The notes under the pieces are model-generated. The model did no database searches. It worked only from the letters and a program-made list of their open reading frames with translations, and was not told the DNA's origin. Below, piece after piece: positions 47,781 to 59,512 of a DNA stretch of 64,000 bases. Position numbers and translations under genes: made by a program. Position 1 is the first letter of the stretch; each line of letters starts with the position of its first letter. Source of the stretch: Datisca glomerata (taxonomy: Eukaryota; Streptophyta; Magnoliopsida; Cucurbitales; Datiscaceae); the NCBI GenBank assembly GCA_003255025.1, contig QANY01005609.1:667152-731151 (forward strand), given 5' to 3'.

Positions 47781-47800
47781 TCGAGTCTAAAGAGACTCGA
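47781..47800. other. Perfect 8-bp stem-loop
   Basis: TCGAGTCT-AAAG-AGACTCGA. Such stem-loops occur in plant mitochondrial spacers and 3-prime ends. No gene is adjacent, so its role is unknown. Confidence 0.6.
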
Positions 47801-48769
47801 GGTAACTAAGAAAATGTATGCGCGTGAAGCAATCAAAGGGTTGCCCTACTTCTCTAGCCTACCGTGTAAAGGCTTTCGCGTTAGCGCGCTTATCCCTTGC
47901 TTGGTTCTTCCGTGAGAGGAGGGGCATAAATAATCATTGTAGAACTGAGATCGAAAATCCTACTTTAAAAGACACCTACACCTTCAAAGAAAGAGTATTT
48001 GAATGACCAAACTAAATACACTGAGGAGTCCTTTAGGCACGACGATAACCGACCTAAAGATGTCCTCATTTTCGACAAAAGGGAAATGGCACAATGAAAA
48101 TGATCCAAGATCTAAAAGAGAAAGGACCCACATCCTCCACGAGATTTTTTCCAGAAAGTGTATAAATCGTTCGAGGCCCACTCATTCCAGCGAGAGTTAG
48201 TGGGGAAGGGGAGAGGTGAGGCGGGCCCCTTCAATTCAACTCAGGCTTGAAAAGCACCTTTTATATAACATCTTTCTCTCCCAACAAGTCTTTCTTCCTT
48301 CATTTTTTAAGCTTCTCATTACCCGCAGCAGTCCCACTGCCGTTAGCACCTTTTTTAATACTCATTGAACCTAGTGATTTACAACCACCCCCACTGAAGA
48401 CTTTCTATATATATGTCTCCATCCAATCAAACGCGGGGCCCTCAACAACCAATGGAGCTCACCTTCTGTGGGACTGGGCCAGTCCCCCTCAACTGGCGTT
48501 AGGAGGACCCCAAAAAGGCAAGGATGCCCGATGGATACAGCTGTCCGTACGGATTCGGCTAGGGCCGTCGAAACTTCTCCCTTCCTAATCCCAAACTAAA
48601 GCAGCTTTTGCAGTTGCCGCCCGGTTTGAAAGAGACAACTGGAAGAATGAATAGCGCAGAACAGATAGAAGTTTTTTCTATACGAAAACTTAAGTAAGCT
48701 CTCTCTCGGTGAGAAATGAATCAAGAATATGATCGACCAGTCTACCTTCCATTTTTGAACTGCTGCTCG

Positions 48770-49020
48770 AAAAGATTTTGACAGATTGCTTTGCATGGAA
48801 AAAACTTGATGGAAAAAGAAAGAAAGAGTTCAGTGGCTCCAGGAAGGTGATAAGAACACTAAGTTCTTTCACACTCTTGCTAAAAATAATCATAGAAGAC
48901 AGATGATCAGGAAAATCCAGCTAGAAGATGGGTCGAAGACTAAGATGCAATTTGAGATGCTGGTTGGAAGTTTTTTTAGTCAGTTTTTTCTTCTGAAACC
49001 AACTCCATTGAGAATAGCAT
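48770..49020 (+). pseudogene. LINE ORF2 fragment inside the NUMT
   Basis: Plus-strand residues KKERVQWLQEGDKNTKFFH, TLAKNNHRRQMIRKIQLEDG and SKTKMQFEMLVG are the region before the reverse transcriptase in plant L1 elements. Only about 250 bp is present, with no A tail. It may have come with the mitochondrial DNA, since plant mitochondria carry nuclear retroelement scraps, or have entered later. Confidence 0.85.
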
Positions 49021-49069
49021 CTTACAAGTTTTTTAGAGGTAAAGGGAATTAACACTATTCATAGATTCA

Positions 49070-49128
49070 CTCTTTCTGCATGTTAAGGCAGCACACTGGT
49101 CGAGGTGCTCAATAGAAGACCTTTCTTC
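49070..49128 (-). repeat. Mitochondrial-type repeat, copy 2 (inverted)
   Basis: Its inverse matches 47363-47393 at one end and 50022-50058 (GAAAGGTCTTCTA...CCAGTGTGCTG, one mismatch) at the other, so it links the two other copies. Confidence 0.85.
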
Positions 49129-50021
49129 TATTATCTTAGTAAAGGGTGAGTTAATTTTTAGTCTTTCCTTACTTTTAGGGCTTCTTTCCTTTTGGGAATT
49201 AACACCTCAATTCCTTTTAGAGGTGGATCCAACCGCTATCCTAAATCCAAGTAAAATCAAGTTAATCAAGGAAATTGATAGAGTTTTTGAAGCAAAAAAT
49301 TCTTAATTTATGTGTATGTGCACGGACGAGAGTATTCATATAAGTATTGCGAAATGATTCGAGGAAAGAGGGGTCTCTCTCTTAAATACATGCATAGAGA
49401 AGACTGGGCCCAAAGCATTGCAGGTGAGCAGATCAGCAGTGATAGGGATTGTTCTTTTGGGTCAGAAAATGTTAGAACTTCCAACTATCAAGGAGATGAA
49501 AAGCTTCTTCTTCCTTTGATCTACATCATGAAAGGTCATAAATTTATTACTTAAAGGGCTCGACCAATCAGCTTTGTTATCAGATAAGGAACATCTTTTG
49601 GTCGAGCCCCAGACACCTACCGAACATCCCTGAAGGATGGAACAAGATGATGAAGAAGGCGGCGAAGGCATGGAGGAAAATCTGGGAAGAGAACAAGGAG
49701 ATCTCTGAAAAAGTAAGGCAAGGAAGTAGTAGTAGAAATGTTGAAGAGGAGACAACCCGTTCTTGAACTTAAGACTATGCGCGTCGCATGCTCGATCTAG
49801 TAATCTTGGACAATTGTTTTGATGAACTGTCACTAAACTAAAAAAGAAAGAAGAGAAAGAACTGGGAGTTGGCGCCTATATATCTGGTTGCTTGCTTACC
49901 AAGCCATCCTGGCAAGCTCCTCCAGTTCTCTTATTATTCTTGACTTGACTTATTGATAGGGTAATCTTTTCCTTTTTCATTTTTTTATTAAAAGAAAAAT
50001 GGGGCATTACGTGAGGTGAAA

Positions 50022-50058
50022 GAAAGGTCTTCTACTGAGCACCTCGACCAGTGTGCTG
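50022..50058 (+). repeat. Mitochondrial-type repeat, copy 3
   Basis: 37 bases matching the inverse of 49092-49128, with one difference. A 930-bp spacer separates the inverted pair. Confidence 0.85.
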
Positions 50059-50125
50059 ACTAGTTTTCTTTCCTTCCAGCTCAGAATGGCTTAGCCTATT
50101 ATCTTATCTACTTCTAGAAGCTAAC

Positions 50126-50161
50126 CGCCAGAAGCGAACCCTTCGGGTCTCGCTTCTGGCG
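50126..50161. other. Long stem-loop, 12-bp plus 4-bp stem
   Basis: CGCCAGAAGCGA pairs with TCGCTTCTGGCG, and an inner ACCC pairs with GGGT around TTC, leaving one bulged base. GC-rich hairpins of this kind are found near mitochondrial 3-prime ends and recombination points. Confidence 0.7.
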
Positions 50162-51540
50162 CAAGGATCCAACCATTCTTCCAGCCGTCCCGGCCTAGGA
50201 GCCCCGTTCGTCTTTGGTACTTCAGTTAGATCTTAAAAAAAGAATAAAAGCGTTACTTGAATACAGCCTTAACTACTACTACATTACGCAAGCTCCACCA
50301 ATACTTATACCTGCCTATAGAGTCAAAAAAGTACCAGTGACGGTGACTTTGACGGTTTATAGATTCAGTCAGCTAAACTTCATCAAACTCCTCAATAAAT
50401 ATCAACAAACAAGATGCCGTGACCGGTTAGGTTAAATTTGGAACTTAGCTAAAGGAGTGGCATATGGGCGTAAAAAGACCCCACTAAAGACAATGATAGT
50501 TCAGAAAGAAAGAGAATCACCTTTATACTGAATACAGTCCCCGATTCCATGTCGTGATAATAGAAAAAGTATCGCCTGGATGTAGTTGTAGTTAGTCTAG
50601 GCTGAGGCCCCCTAAAAAGCTGGGGAATCGGGTAGGGATTTGATCACAATCTGGTTCTCTTTTTTTCATTTCATCGAGATGTGGTGTCTAGTCACTCACA
50701 TCGGTGAGGGCTGTGCTATGCTACTTGTCCTTACCCTGGTAGTACTTCTTTAGCAAAGCTAACGGTAGGTCAAACAGGTCTGGGACCATCCTTCCTTTCA
50801 TAGGCTGGAGCAAACCTTACGTTTTCATTGAGCTATGCCCTTTAGTTGCCTGTTTAACCTAGGCAAGACCCTACTTGCTGGTTTATCCATCATCCAATCC
50901 ACAACAGGGACTTCCTCAAATAGGCCACTGATCGACATCCAAACTAATAGGGGTGAGGGTCCGGCAAGCGCGTACCAAGCCATTCGAGGGTAGCTAAGCA
51001 AGGAAATAAGCAAAGACAGCTTATGGTCGTGTGCTTATCATCAAAGCTTCCAGTGTCGAGTTATCACAAGTAGGTTTTTTAGTCATAGCTAGACAGCCAA
51101 GATAGATTCCTTCTCCCCGGTCAAACTCAGTATCCTTGGTTGAAAAAGGGATTGCACATTACTGCCACTTCACCAGAAGATCAAGGACATGTCGAAAAAG
51201 GTACTTCCTCTTAGCCATTCACTAGAGTTCTTTCCTTTTAAAGAAAGGGAGGAGTGGTAGAACAAGATTCGTGCATCCAGTTGTCCGGTAAAAAAGATGA
51301 AGGTTAACAAGCGTAAAAACAATACTCAACAAAATGCTCAATCCACATCCGGAAAAGAAGATAATCTAAAGAAAGAAGAAGGGTCGTGCCCAGTCCCAAA
51401 CAATGAATTCTTCAGTTCTTCCTTTTGGGAATCAGATGATGAGAGGACCAAGGCTAGATGATCATGAGATTTTCTATACGCCTGAAAAACCGTCGTATTC
51501 TATCTCTTTCCTTTTGCCTTCGTCCAGTGAATTCACCTAG

Positions 51541-53279
51541 GTTTAAAAAATTTATGTTGCAGGTGAGCCACCACTTTTCTGACCCTATTGTGCTAAAAGG
51601 TATTATAAGCTTACTTTGCTGCTAATCTGGTAGCCATCTACCAATATTTCCTCTTCTGCTTCTGTTTTTGGGTTTTTCTGTGATGTGTACTTTCTGTCTT
51701 TGAAGATAGAGAGAAGGCTAGTTTAGGAGTCTAATTTTTTTTTATTCATTCATTCAAAGAATAAGAGTGTATGATAAGAAAGCGTTCTTCCTTTAGGGAT
51801 AAATTCAAGTAGCATTTTACAAACTGCTTTGATTGATTAAGATGAAAACTTCACGCATGTTGTGTATGTCATGTATATTTGTTAGTCTATGATTTATGAG
51901 TTGGACTGTTTAAACTTTAACAAAATAAAATAAAACTTCTAATGTTTCCAAAGTGACTTTGACTTTAGTCCCGTGCCAGAGATTCAAGACTTCATCCAAA
52001 ATGAAAGCATCCTTCATCTGAAAATTTTAAAAATAAAACAGAGTGAGTAAGAAAATATACTCAGTAAGTAAATAGGTACATACATAACATCACACAAAGC
52101 ACTCACATACAAGTCATGTCATTTCATTTTAAGAGTATTACATGCAAAAATTATCATTCGTTCAGATCAATCATATATTTCCTTATAGAGACGTTGGCCA
52201 ACTTCTGTTAGAGCTCGTCACCACACCCAGATCAGAACAGAAATACCCGTCGGTAAGATTTGTTAGTTGTAATGTATGTACAAGTGACTTTTCTCACGAG
52301 TACCATTCCACATCTTCGAAAGGGTGGAAACAGTTGCAAATATGCCTTCCCACAAAACTAATTAGAACACATTCACAAATCCTCTCCTGAAGGACGAGGT
52401 AACACATAAACCTTTCCCAAAAGACAAGACAATTAATAACAAAGTTGGTGGGTACGTGACTCTAATGACACATAGTATTTTACTTTACGAGATCATACGA
52501 TAGTCTTTCATATCCTATATCTTATTTCCTTGCTAAGATTCAGAATCATACAAGTACATTATCATCTAGAATAAAGTACCACAACACAACGAATACATCA
52601 CAAAATAATAACCAAACAAGGAAATAAATCAGAATTATATTCTACGATTTTTCAGACACCGAATAATAATCACACAGTTACATATGTAAGATTTCACTTA
52701 CCTGATCTCCCGGTTAAGAAATTATGAAAGTGAAACTCCTGAAGCAAATAGCACTATACTAATCAGTACAATACAGTATGCAAAAATAGAAACTAACACT
52801 AAGCGTTGACTCAGTAAAAACTGACACAACTTAAGCTAGGGTTTCCTAAGAAATTTTAATTTCTTACTTGGTGATGTCAAATATTTCAGAGCTTTATATA
52901 ATTAATTTCGTAATATTATGAAGTGGATTGGGTTGTCAAAACATGAAAATTAGTCTATCAAAGAAAACTATTTTTTCTCAAATCTAGCAGTATCGTTCCT
53001 AAATATGTTTCAGTAAGCAAACCATGTCGAAAAATGATGAAACTTTACATATTTACTAAAGATACTCTTAAAATAATACCTTAAAAGTGTTAGGTTAAAC
53101 CGAGTTCATCTTAATACCATAACAACTGTAGATTTTGATATAAAAGACTGGTAGAGTAACCAACTAATCATGACTCAATGATATAGATGAACCATGTAAC
53201 TGTGTTCTTCTTTCTAGGAAAGATTCACAATTTTCTTTCTAATGACTATCTTACCGTAATGGAAATCCTTTGCACTTAC
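51541..53279. other. AT-rich non-coding DNA
   Basis: No coding domain recognised. The sequence returns to nuclear-type AT-rich composition. Motifs such as ACTCAGTAAGTAAATAGGTAC near 52056 look like retroelement leader sequence, but nothing firm can be assigned. Confidence 0.4.
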
Positions 53280-53780
53280 CCTTGCTCTTTCCCTTTTTCT
53301 TGAACTACCATTGCATAAAACCTTCTTCTTCATCATCTTTTGGGCTTAGTCTTAGGCCTAAGAAAAGTATTAGTTTGCTTCACATTCACACTAGGTGGGA
53401 CATTTCATATATTCTTTGCCATCTGAAGTCGTCTCTTAACTCAGTCAATCATAATATCATCATCTGTGACACTGATTTTGCTGTCACAACACGTCGATCA
53501 TATAAGCTAATATGTAGCAACATGTTCACTCATACTTCCTAATCCACATGGAATATGCTTCAGTCTCATCCTTAGAGGACTTATCATTAGGAGGTGGAGG
53601 ACAAGGAACCATAAGAACATACTTAATTCCCTCAACATATAAGATGATGTCTAGGTTACGTTTCTAGCCAACATAGTTTGTGATGTTGTGTTTATTTTCT
53701 TTCCAAATTGATGCAAGTGGGTCATGGATGACATTTTAAAATACTGAATAAAAAAATCCCAGTTATTACTTGCATATTAT
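53280..53780 (-). pseudogene. Ty1/copia gag relic, minus strand
   Basis: Read on the minus strand: RNLDIILYVEGIKYVLMVPC-like residues (near 53660-53620), then PPPPNDKSSKDETEAYSMW (53605-53550), the N-terminal domain of copia Gag proteins. A decayed continuation runs to about 53280. Frames shift at least twice. It lies downstream of the LTR and primer binding site at 55459-57117 in the same orientation, so they are probably one element. Protease and pol are absent. Confidence 0.7.
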
Positions 53781-55458
53781 ATTTTAAGCATGCATCCTAA
53801 CATGAAAATAGAAACTCAAAAAATTAACATGCAATTTACACAATGAAATCCCAATTCTCATAAACATACACACGCTTAGACATTTCACACATTTAAAAAC
53901 TAGGTAGGATAGTTCAATCTAATTAGTTACTAATATGGTATTAATGCCTAGTAATCCTACTAATTGGGTATTGATACCTAGTAACTAACTAATGTTAAGC
54001 TTCGTTCTCTCAAAATAAGTAATAGGAGCTAATTAGGCGGAATACTACAAAACCAAGTCAAGTGTATATTATTATTAACCCTCGGGCTTGTGAAAAGTGG
54101 ACAACTTCTGCTTAGGCAGGTCTTTCCTAGTTATTCACATATCAAAGTGATCATTACGAAGACCATACTTATATTATCTGATGCTTCAGATACCCTCTTT
54201 TAGGGAGCTTCTATGATTGAAGACAAGGTACTTTGACACCTTACTATAATCCAATAATGGAGACCCTGTGTTTTGATCAAGAATCCCGCTCTCACTTGAT
54301 TTTCTATATTATGTGAGTTTTTATACCGTGGTTACTAAGTGACATTAGGTAATTAGCAAATCTAATTTTTGATAACCTACTCTGACTAGTCAAGCATGCT
54401 CAATTAGTATATTATCCAGGTTAATAAAATTTATCTAAATTTTAATAATCTCACATTTTTAATGAATGACAAATTAAATATCTAGCTAGATTATTAAAAT
54501 TGAAAAATGTATCTTAAACAAACCTTAAACAATGCTTCTATGGTTAGCCATTTTATGCCGCTAATCGATTATGCTTAATTTTATCTTTCACTATGCAATC
54601 ACAAATACTTATCTTTTTAGAAACCTAAAGTCACATGGTATCTAAACGTGATATGCATATAATAAAATTATATAAGCATGTTGGGCATAAAACACAATAA
54701 GTAAAAGTAGTAAGGTAGAAAAGAAAAATATCTAAAATTCACCCTAGCGTTGCATAACCCTGATCCTATCTAAATTCAAAATTAAAAGAATGGATCTTCT
54801 AGATAGGCTAATACTTGATCCCTATGCCCCACAACCGCCACCGCTGCTTGCCACCAAAGATCTCAGTGATGACCATCGTCGACCATGATCTGCTGAATCA
54901 CGACGTTCGTGTCATTCAAACAAACCGAATCATGAAAAGTGAAAATTCATGTCACTCACAAGCGCGTCAACTTCGACCTGAATTTTGATGAGAAAATTAT
55001 TTGAATTTGGCGTTCTTTGGGGAACACAAAAATGTCAAGCTCGAATTATCTTTTTAGAGCTTTTTCAATTGACTCAATTCAATATTAGTTCTGGAAATTA
55101 TGAACAAAATACCAAAGTTTTCACTGGCTCTACAAGTTTTCCTTCATTCTTCGATTCCTTTTTGCATCAATTATATCTCCAACATGTTTGAAAAAGTACA
55201 TCGTAAAAATCCTAACTATCTCGGGAAAATTTTACAAGAATCCATTAAAAGTAAGTATGGGCCTATAGGGAAAATAATTTTTTCATAGATTGTCCCTTTA
55301 GTTAAAAAGCAATAGAAAAGTACACATAAAAGCTAAATGGTGTTATGCAAAAGAGATTAAATCAAAATAATTATACAAAAATGAGTTAGGGTTCTACGAA
55401 TGAAATAATACATAAGGTATTCATTCTAGTAATAGACATTTAATAAATAGATCTAAAA
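53781..55458 (-). other. Leader region of the minus-strand copia
   Basis: About 1.7 kb between the primer binding site and gag, longer than usual for copia, so it may contain a further insertion. TACTAATTGGGTATT / TACTAATATGGTATT-type short repeats lie near 53930-53985. No coding domain is seen. Confidence 0.4.
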
Positions 55459-55474
55459 CATGTCTTTGATACAA
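55459..55474 (-). other. Primer binding site (initiator tRNA-Met type)
   Basis: On the minus strand TTGTATCAAAGACATG resembles the TGGTATCAGAGCCATG site complementary to initiator methionine tRNA used by plant copia elements. It sits 11 bases inside the LTR border. Confidence 0.7.
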
Positions 55475-55485
55475 ATTAAGGGGAT

Positions 55486-57117
55486 TGATGTAGTGAAAAA
55501 TTGTTCTGATCTTAAAATCTAATTTTTAAACAATATAATCTATGCTAGAACGAATATAGAAATCATATCCTTTACGTGTGAACCCCAAAAATTGATTCTT
55601 TTTCTTCATGATCTAATTTCTCGATCTACTCATGAACCATCCTTGAACTACGGATCAAACAAAGGATACCATGAAAAGAGTTGTCGCCCACGCTACTCTT
55701 TTCCACTGCCGTTGAACCGTGAATTGATACCTCAGATCTATCTCTTATTTCTCGGGTCATCAACTAATCTCTTATTTCTCGATCTACTCATGAACCATCC
55801 TTCTCTTCATTTCTGGCTAGGGAGAAGATTTTAGTCTCCCCATGGTTTCTCTTCTCTCACTAATGATGCCGATTGGACTTCTCTTGTATCTCTAAGAGAA
55901 GCCTCCTATTTATAATGAAACATTCTAGTGGCAAGGATTAACTGTTAATCCAATGGTCAAGATTAACTGAAAATTATCTCTTAAATGAAATTAATTAAAT
56001 AGTTTTTTTAACTAATAATTTTTCCTTACTAAAATTAGGACGGACTTGGTTGATAACTATATATCAATATGTATCTCTATATTACTACTATGATAATATC
56101 TATATCCCACAAACTAGCTTGTGGACTATAAAGATAAAAATATGCATGGCTGAATAAATAACAAACTCTACCAACCAAAACTATGATCGAATTTATTGAT
56201 TATTAATTATAAGTTATTCCACTATGAAATTGTAACAAAACTCCATTCATACATTATATTACTTGATATATTTATCATCAACATATTATTCATTATATTT
56301 TACCCCTCCATAATATCATACATTTTATAATTAGATAAGTACTATCGAGTGAATTTATACATCTCTTGTTCCTTAAATTCCAAATCTCTTTCTATTGATC
56401 AACCATGATCCATACTCGATGCCTCAAGTAAAATTATCAAATCTCTAACTAAACCATTAGAGATACTATACAATTTGTTTACTATAATCACATAGATAGA
56501 TTTTGTTTAGAAGTACTATATCACTTAGTGAAAAATGCCTATGAACTCTACTATTGAGATAATATATCCATCTTCACTATCTTACAATTATGTCATCCAC
56601 CTATAGTTATATTAACTCATAGAATTTCAGCCATAATATATCGAAGCAACCGAACCATTAAATATGAGTTCATAACTTACTCAATATTAAGAGCACTCAT
56701 AATATAATAACAACGAGTTACAATTTTCTATATTACTTTTATTGAAAGTCAAACTCATTAGTCCATTCAATTCATTCCATGTGCACTAGCGCATTAAGAA
56801 GGTACTCCATCTAGTGACCAAGGTAAGTCACTCTATATAATAGACTTAATGCACTTCAATCGATCTTGGTAAAGCGTTCAGCTTTACTAGACTATGAATA
56901 ATAAACATTTTAAATCATACAGAACTCTTGCTTAAATATATTGTTTCCATGAGTCAAAACTTCATAAGACACATAAACCAAGTATTGTTATGCTTTTGGA
57001 CATTTTAGAAAAATGTAAAACACATAACATAAGAATAAACTATTTATTATTTATCAGAATTATATATCTTAATAAATACATTAGAATTCTAATGCTTTTG
57101 GGGGCACAATTCTAACA
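55486..57117 (-). mobile_element. 5-prime LTR of the minus-strand copia, about 1.6 kb
   Basis: On the minus strand it starts TGTTAGAATTGTGCCCCC (57117) and ends near TACATCA (55486). A CATTATAAATAGGAGG promoter motif on the minus strand lies near 55905-55920. A 25-bp string, TCGATCTACTCATGAACCAT plus CCTT, occurs twice (about 55620 and 55780). The partner LTR is not in the window. Confidence 0.75.
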
Positions 57118-57419
57118 ATTGCATGGAATGAGGGTATTTGGGACTTCATTTCATGCTTGAAGTCTATTGAGACTTCATTTCTTGCTTGAAGGCTATTCAG
57201 TTTGATGATCTCCCTTATGGTGGTTGTAGCTAGATACACTTGGCACAACAATAAGTTTGGCAATGATTTTATTATGAGCATGTTTGGCAAGGTTTTTGGA
57301 AATGCTCATTAGCCTAATATAAGTTTTTTCCCCTTCTATGGTGCCATTCCCCAATTAAGGTTTTTGGAAATGCTCAGAACCCTAATGTTCCAAAACTTAT
57401 TGATACATCACCTAGGGTT
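57118..57419. other. Short non-coding stretch
   Basis: Holds two copies of AAGGTTTTTGGAAATGCTCA (about 57290 and 57356), which suggests a small local duplication. The right part probably already belongs to the LINE. Confidence 0.5.
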
Positions 57420-57987
57420 CCCACTACATTTAGATTCTTTGATTTATGGTCTAACATGGATGACTTTCTAAGTTGTATGCCTTAAGCTTGGTCTTCCCAC
57501 TTTTTTGGTTCTTGTGCTATTACTTTTAAGGAATCTCAAAGCAACCAAACAGGCTCTCAAGTTTCTTAATAAATCTACTGCTCTGATATCTCTACTAGGG
57601 CACTTGAAGCTAAAGCCAACCTTGATGCTGCTAAATCATAGTGCGTCTAGCAGTAATCCTCTTGACCCTATCTTGGTAGCTTATAAAAATGATGCTTTAC
57701 ATGATTTTATCTTATAGAGAATTAATGTGGAGGGATTTCTTGAAAAAAAGTCTAAGGGTTAATGTTGGAGACCAAAATACTAGATACTTTATAAACTAAT
57801 GAAGTGGAAGACCATTAAAGCAAGGATTGTGCAATTTATGGGTGACCAATGAGAGATCTGTTACAGATAGGGAGGACATGGATGCGGTGATTATTCAGTA
57901 TTACCTTGACTTTAGTAATGACAATTCAAGGGTGGGTTGGAGAGTTCTTCATAGAATCTATCGTAAAATGCTTAGTTATTCCGAAGA
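57420..57987 (+). pseudogene. LINE ORF2 fragment, left of the LTR element
   Basis: Plus-strand residues RFFDLWSNMDDFLSC (57430), FKESQSNQTGSQV, ALEAKANLDAAKS (57600), NPLDPILVAYKNDALHDFI (57650), then LRVNVGDQNTRYFIN (57750) and VTDREDMDAVIIQYY (57850) are the endonuclease-to-RT linker of a plant L1. The sequence stops at 57987 where an LTR begins. It resumes, after repeating about 200 bp, at 63749. Confidence 0.85.
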
Positions 57988-58487
57988 TGATCGGACCCCT
58001 ATGATTATTTACCTACAACCGTCAAGTCAAGTGACAAGACTTGGTAGGTTTAGGATGAGGCTCGTTGTGTCGGTCCTCCACCATGACCTCTTCAGTAGGT
58101 TTTAGATGCGTCATTCTCTAATTGAGGATGAACCTAGAGACAAGTGGCAACATCTTATATGTTGGCCTTACATACACTCGACAATCATTGATTGATCATC
58201 ATAAAATTAGGGTTTACCCCATCTTTCTATATAAAGGGGCTTAACACTCATATTAAGGGGGGGAGATATACTTTGACATTTCACACACATATTTGGGAGC
58301 TCTCTCTCCCTCTCCTTCTCATTGGCAACCCCAAAAAGGTGCGTTTGCTGGTGGTTGTCACCATCTAGGCCACTAAGTATGCTCATCCTTTCCTCCACGC
58401 TAGACCTCTACATTCTCAAGGCTTCTCTGATGACTAGACGACTCTCTGTTCATTACCCGATCCATTTCAAAATCCATCCTTGAAACA
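57988..58487 (+). mobile_element. 5-prime LTR of coding-less LTR element
   Basis: Starts TGATCGGACCCC and ends CCTTGAAACA, with a TATATAAAGGGG promoter motif at 58230. It matches 63174-63748 base for base over most of its length, but lacks about 53 bp near 58040 that the other copy has between two ACTTGG/GCTTGG repeats. Confidence 0.9.
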
Positions 58488-58488
58488 A

Positions 58489-58506
58489 TGGCAACTCTAT
58501 TGGGGA
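58489..58506 (+). other. Primer binding site
   Basis: TGGCAACTCTATTGGGGA lies one base after the LTR. It resembles the TGGCGACTCCRCTGGGGA site seen after the LTR in plant gypsy-type elements. Confidence 0.75.
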
Positions 58507-59247
58507 GTTGTCTTTCAAAGAGAAGCCTCCACGAGGAAGTTCTGTTGTGTATTTATTTCTTGCAATTAGTACATTTTTTTTTCTTTTTCCTTTGATTTCT
58601 TCATGAAAATTAGGAACCCAAAATAGAATAATGAGTTTATGGAACTTAAATTTATTTATTTTGAAAGAATGTTTCCACTGATTCCTTCATCCATGTTCAA
58701 AAGGCTAAAATGAGTTTCTTGTATATTTGCGTATTCGGTCATGGATTTCATTTTTCTTTGGATAGTTAAAATAATAATAATGATAATTTCGATAACTCAG
58801 TTCCGTTCTCTTGCCATGGCTGAAAGTAAAAAAACATGACAAAGATGTGATTCTTTAAAAATGGTGAAGAAAATGGATTTCTCATTTCTGGAACATTATT
58901 GAGGCTCTACTTGGTAGAAGAAAAACCACATGTTGGCAAACACTTGAATGTATTTCAAAAAAGGGTCAACAAGTTTGGTTGTTGTGTTTTATTCTTGGTT
59001 TAGATCTTTCAAGAAAATGGTTGAAAGGTTTGAAAACATTTGATCCATTTTCGTCTTCACAGAGCTTCTGGCTTATTTTCAATGAAAATGGTGGTTTCTA
59101 AAGAAAATGAAAAAAAAAAGTAAAATAGTGTACTAATAAAATAGGGGAAGGGGGAGAGCCTCTCTCCCCAATGCGCTAATGCCTCGTCAGTGCCTGCTGG
59201 TGTCAACGTCTCGCGGAAGGCCCCGAGGCGGTGAAGACACTAGCACC
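58507..59247. other. Non-coding interior of the LTR element
   Basis: AT-rich leader-like DNA without a long open frame. No Gag motif found. Confidence 0.5.
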
Positions 59248-59374
59248 TGCTGGTCTGAAGGCGCCAGCTCTTGCTGGTCTGAAGGCACAGCGCGTACTGG
59301 TCCGAAGGCGCCAGCTCCTGCTGGTCTGAAGGCACCAGCTCCTGCTGGTCTGAAGACATCAGCTCCCGCTAGTG
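59248..59374 (+). repeat. 24-bp GC-rich minisatellite
   Basis: About five units close to CCTGCTGGTCTGAAGGCACC plus AGCT, with point changes and one frame-changing unit. One reading frame gives repeated APAGLK. The surroundings (59180-59510) also hold CCCCGAGGCG and CCCCACGCC duplicates. The GC content stands out from the AT-rich interior. Confidence 0.85.
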
Positions 59375-59512
59375 TCAGCCTCTCAGGTGGGCCCCGAGGC
59401 GCTGAAGACGCTAGTGTCTGCTGGTGTTAGGCGTCGGGAATCCCCACGCCTCATCCTTAGGCGAGGAAAGCCCCTCACGCCTGATTGCTAGGTGTGGGGA
59501 GTCCCCACGCCA

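Larger units (their letters stand above)
44241..48799. other. Mitochondrial spacer-like DNA without recognised genes
   Basis: No tRNA, rRNA or protein gene could be supported. Open frames of 60-110 codons (for example 45393-45716 minus, 46106-46426 minus) match no family I know. A (TA)n run lies at 47277-47294 and a small hairpin at 47781-47800. Confidence 0.45.
40150..51540. other. Nuclear mitochondrial DNA insertion (NUMT), about 11.4 kb
   Basis: The block has a higher GC content than its surroundings and many short CTTTC/GAAAG-type strings typical of plant mitochondrial spacers. It contains clear pseudogenes of mitochondrial rps13 and matR, plus a plastid fragment of the kind often carried in plant mitochondrial genomes. 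Nuclear transposons lie on both sides. No organelle gene in it is intact, which argues against contamination. Edges are approximate: the left meets the LINE between 40080 and 40165, and the right fades near 51540. Confidence 0.85.

Noticed and set aside
40150..51540. tRNA or rRNA genes in the organelle block
   Set aside because: I looked for familiar tRNA arms and rRNA segments on both strands and could support none.
55484..57122. Solo LTR with ATTGA/ATTGC target duplication
   Set aside because: A methionine-tRNA type primer binding site and a gag relic lie on the inner side in the same orientation, so this is a 5-prime LTR and the near-match of flanks is chance.
59179..59430. 83-codon frame through the 24-bp repeats as a protein
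   Set aside because: It is open mainly because the repeat period is a multiple of three. No start context, domain or supporting neighbour.
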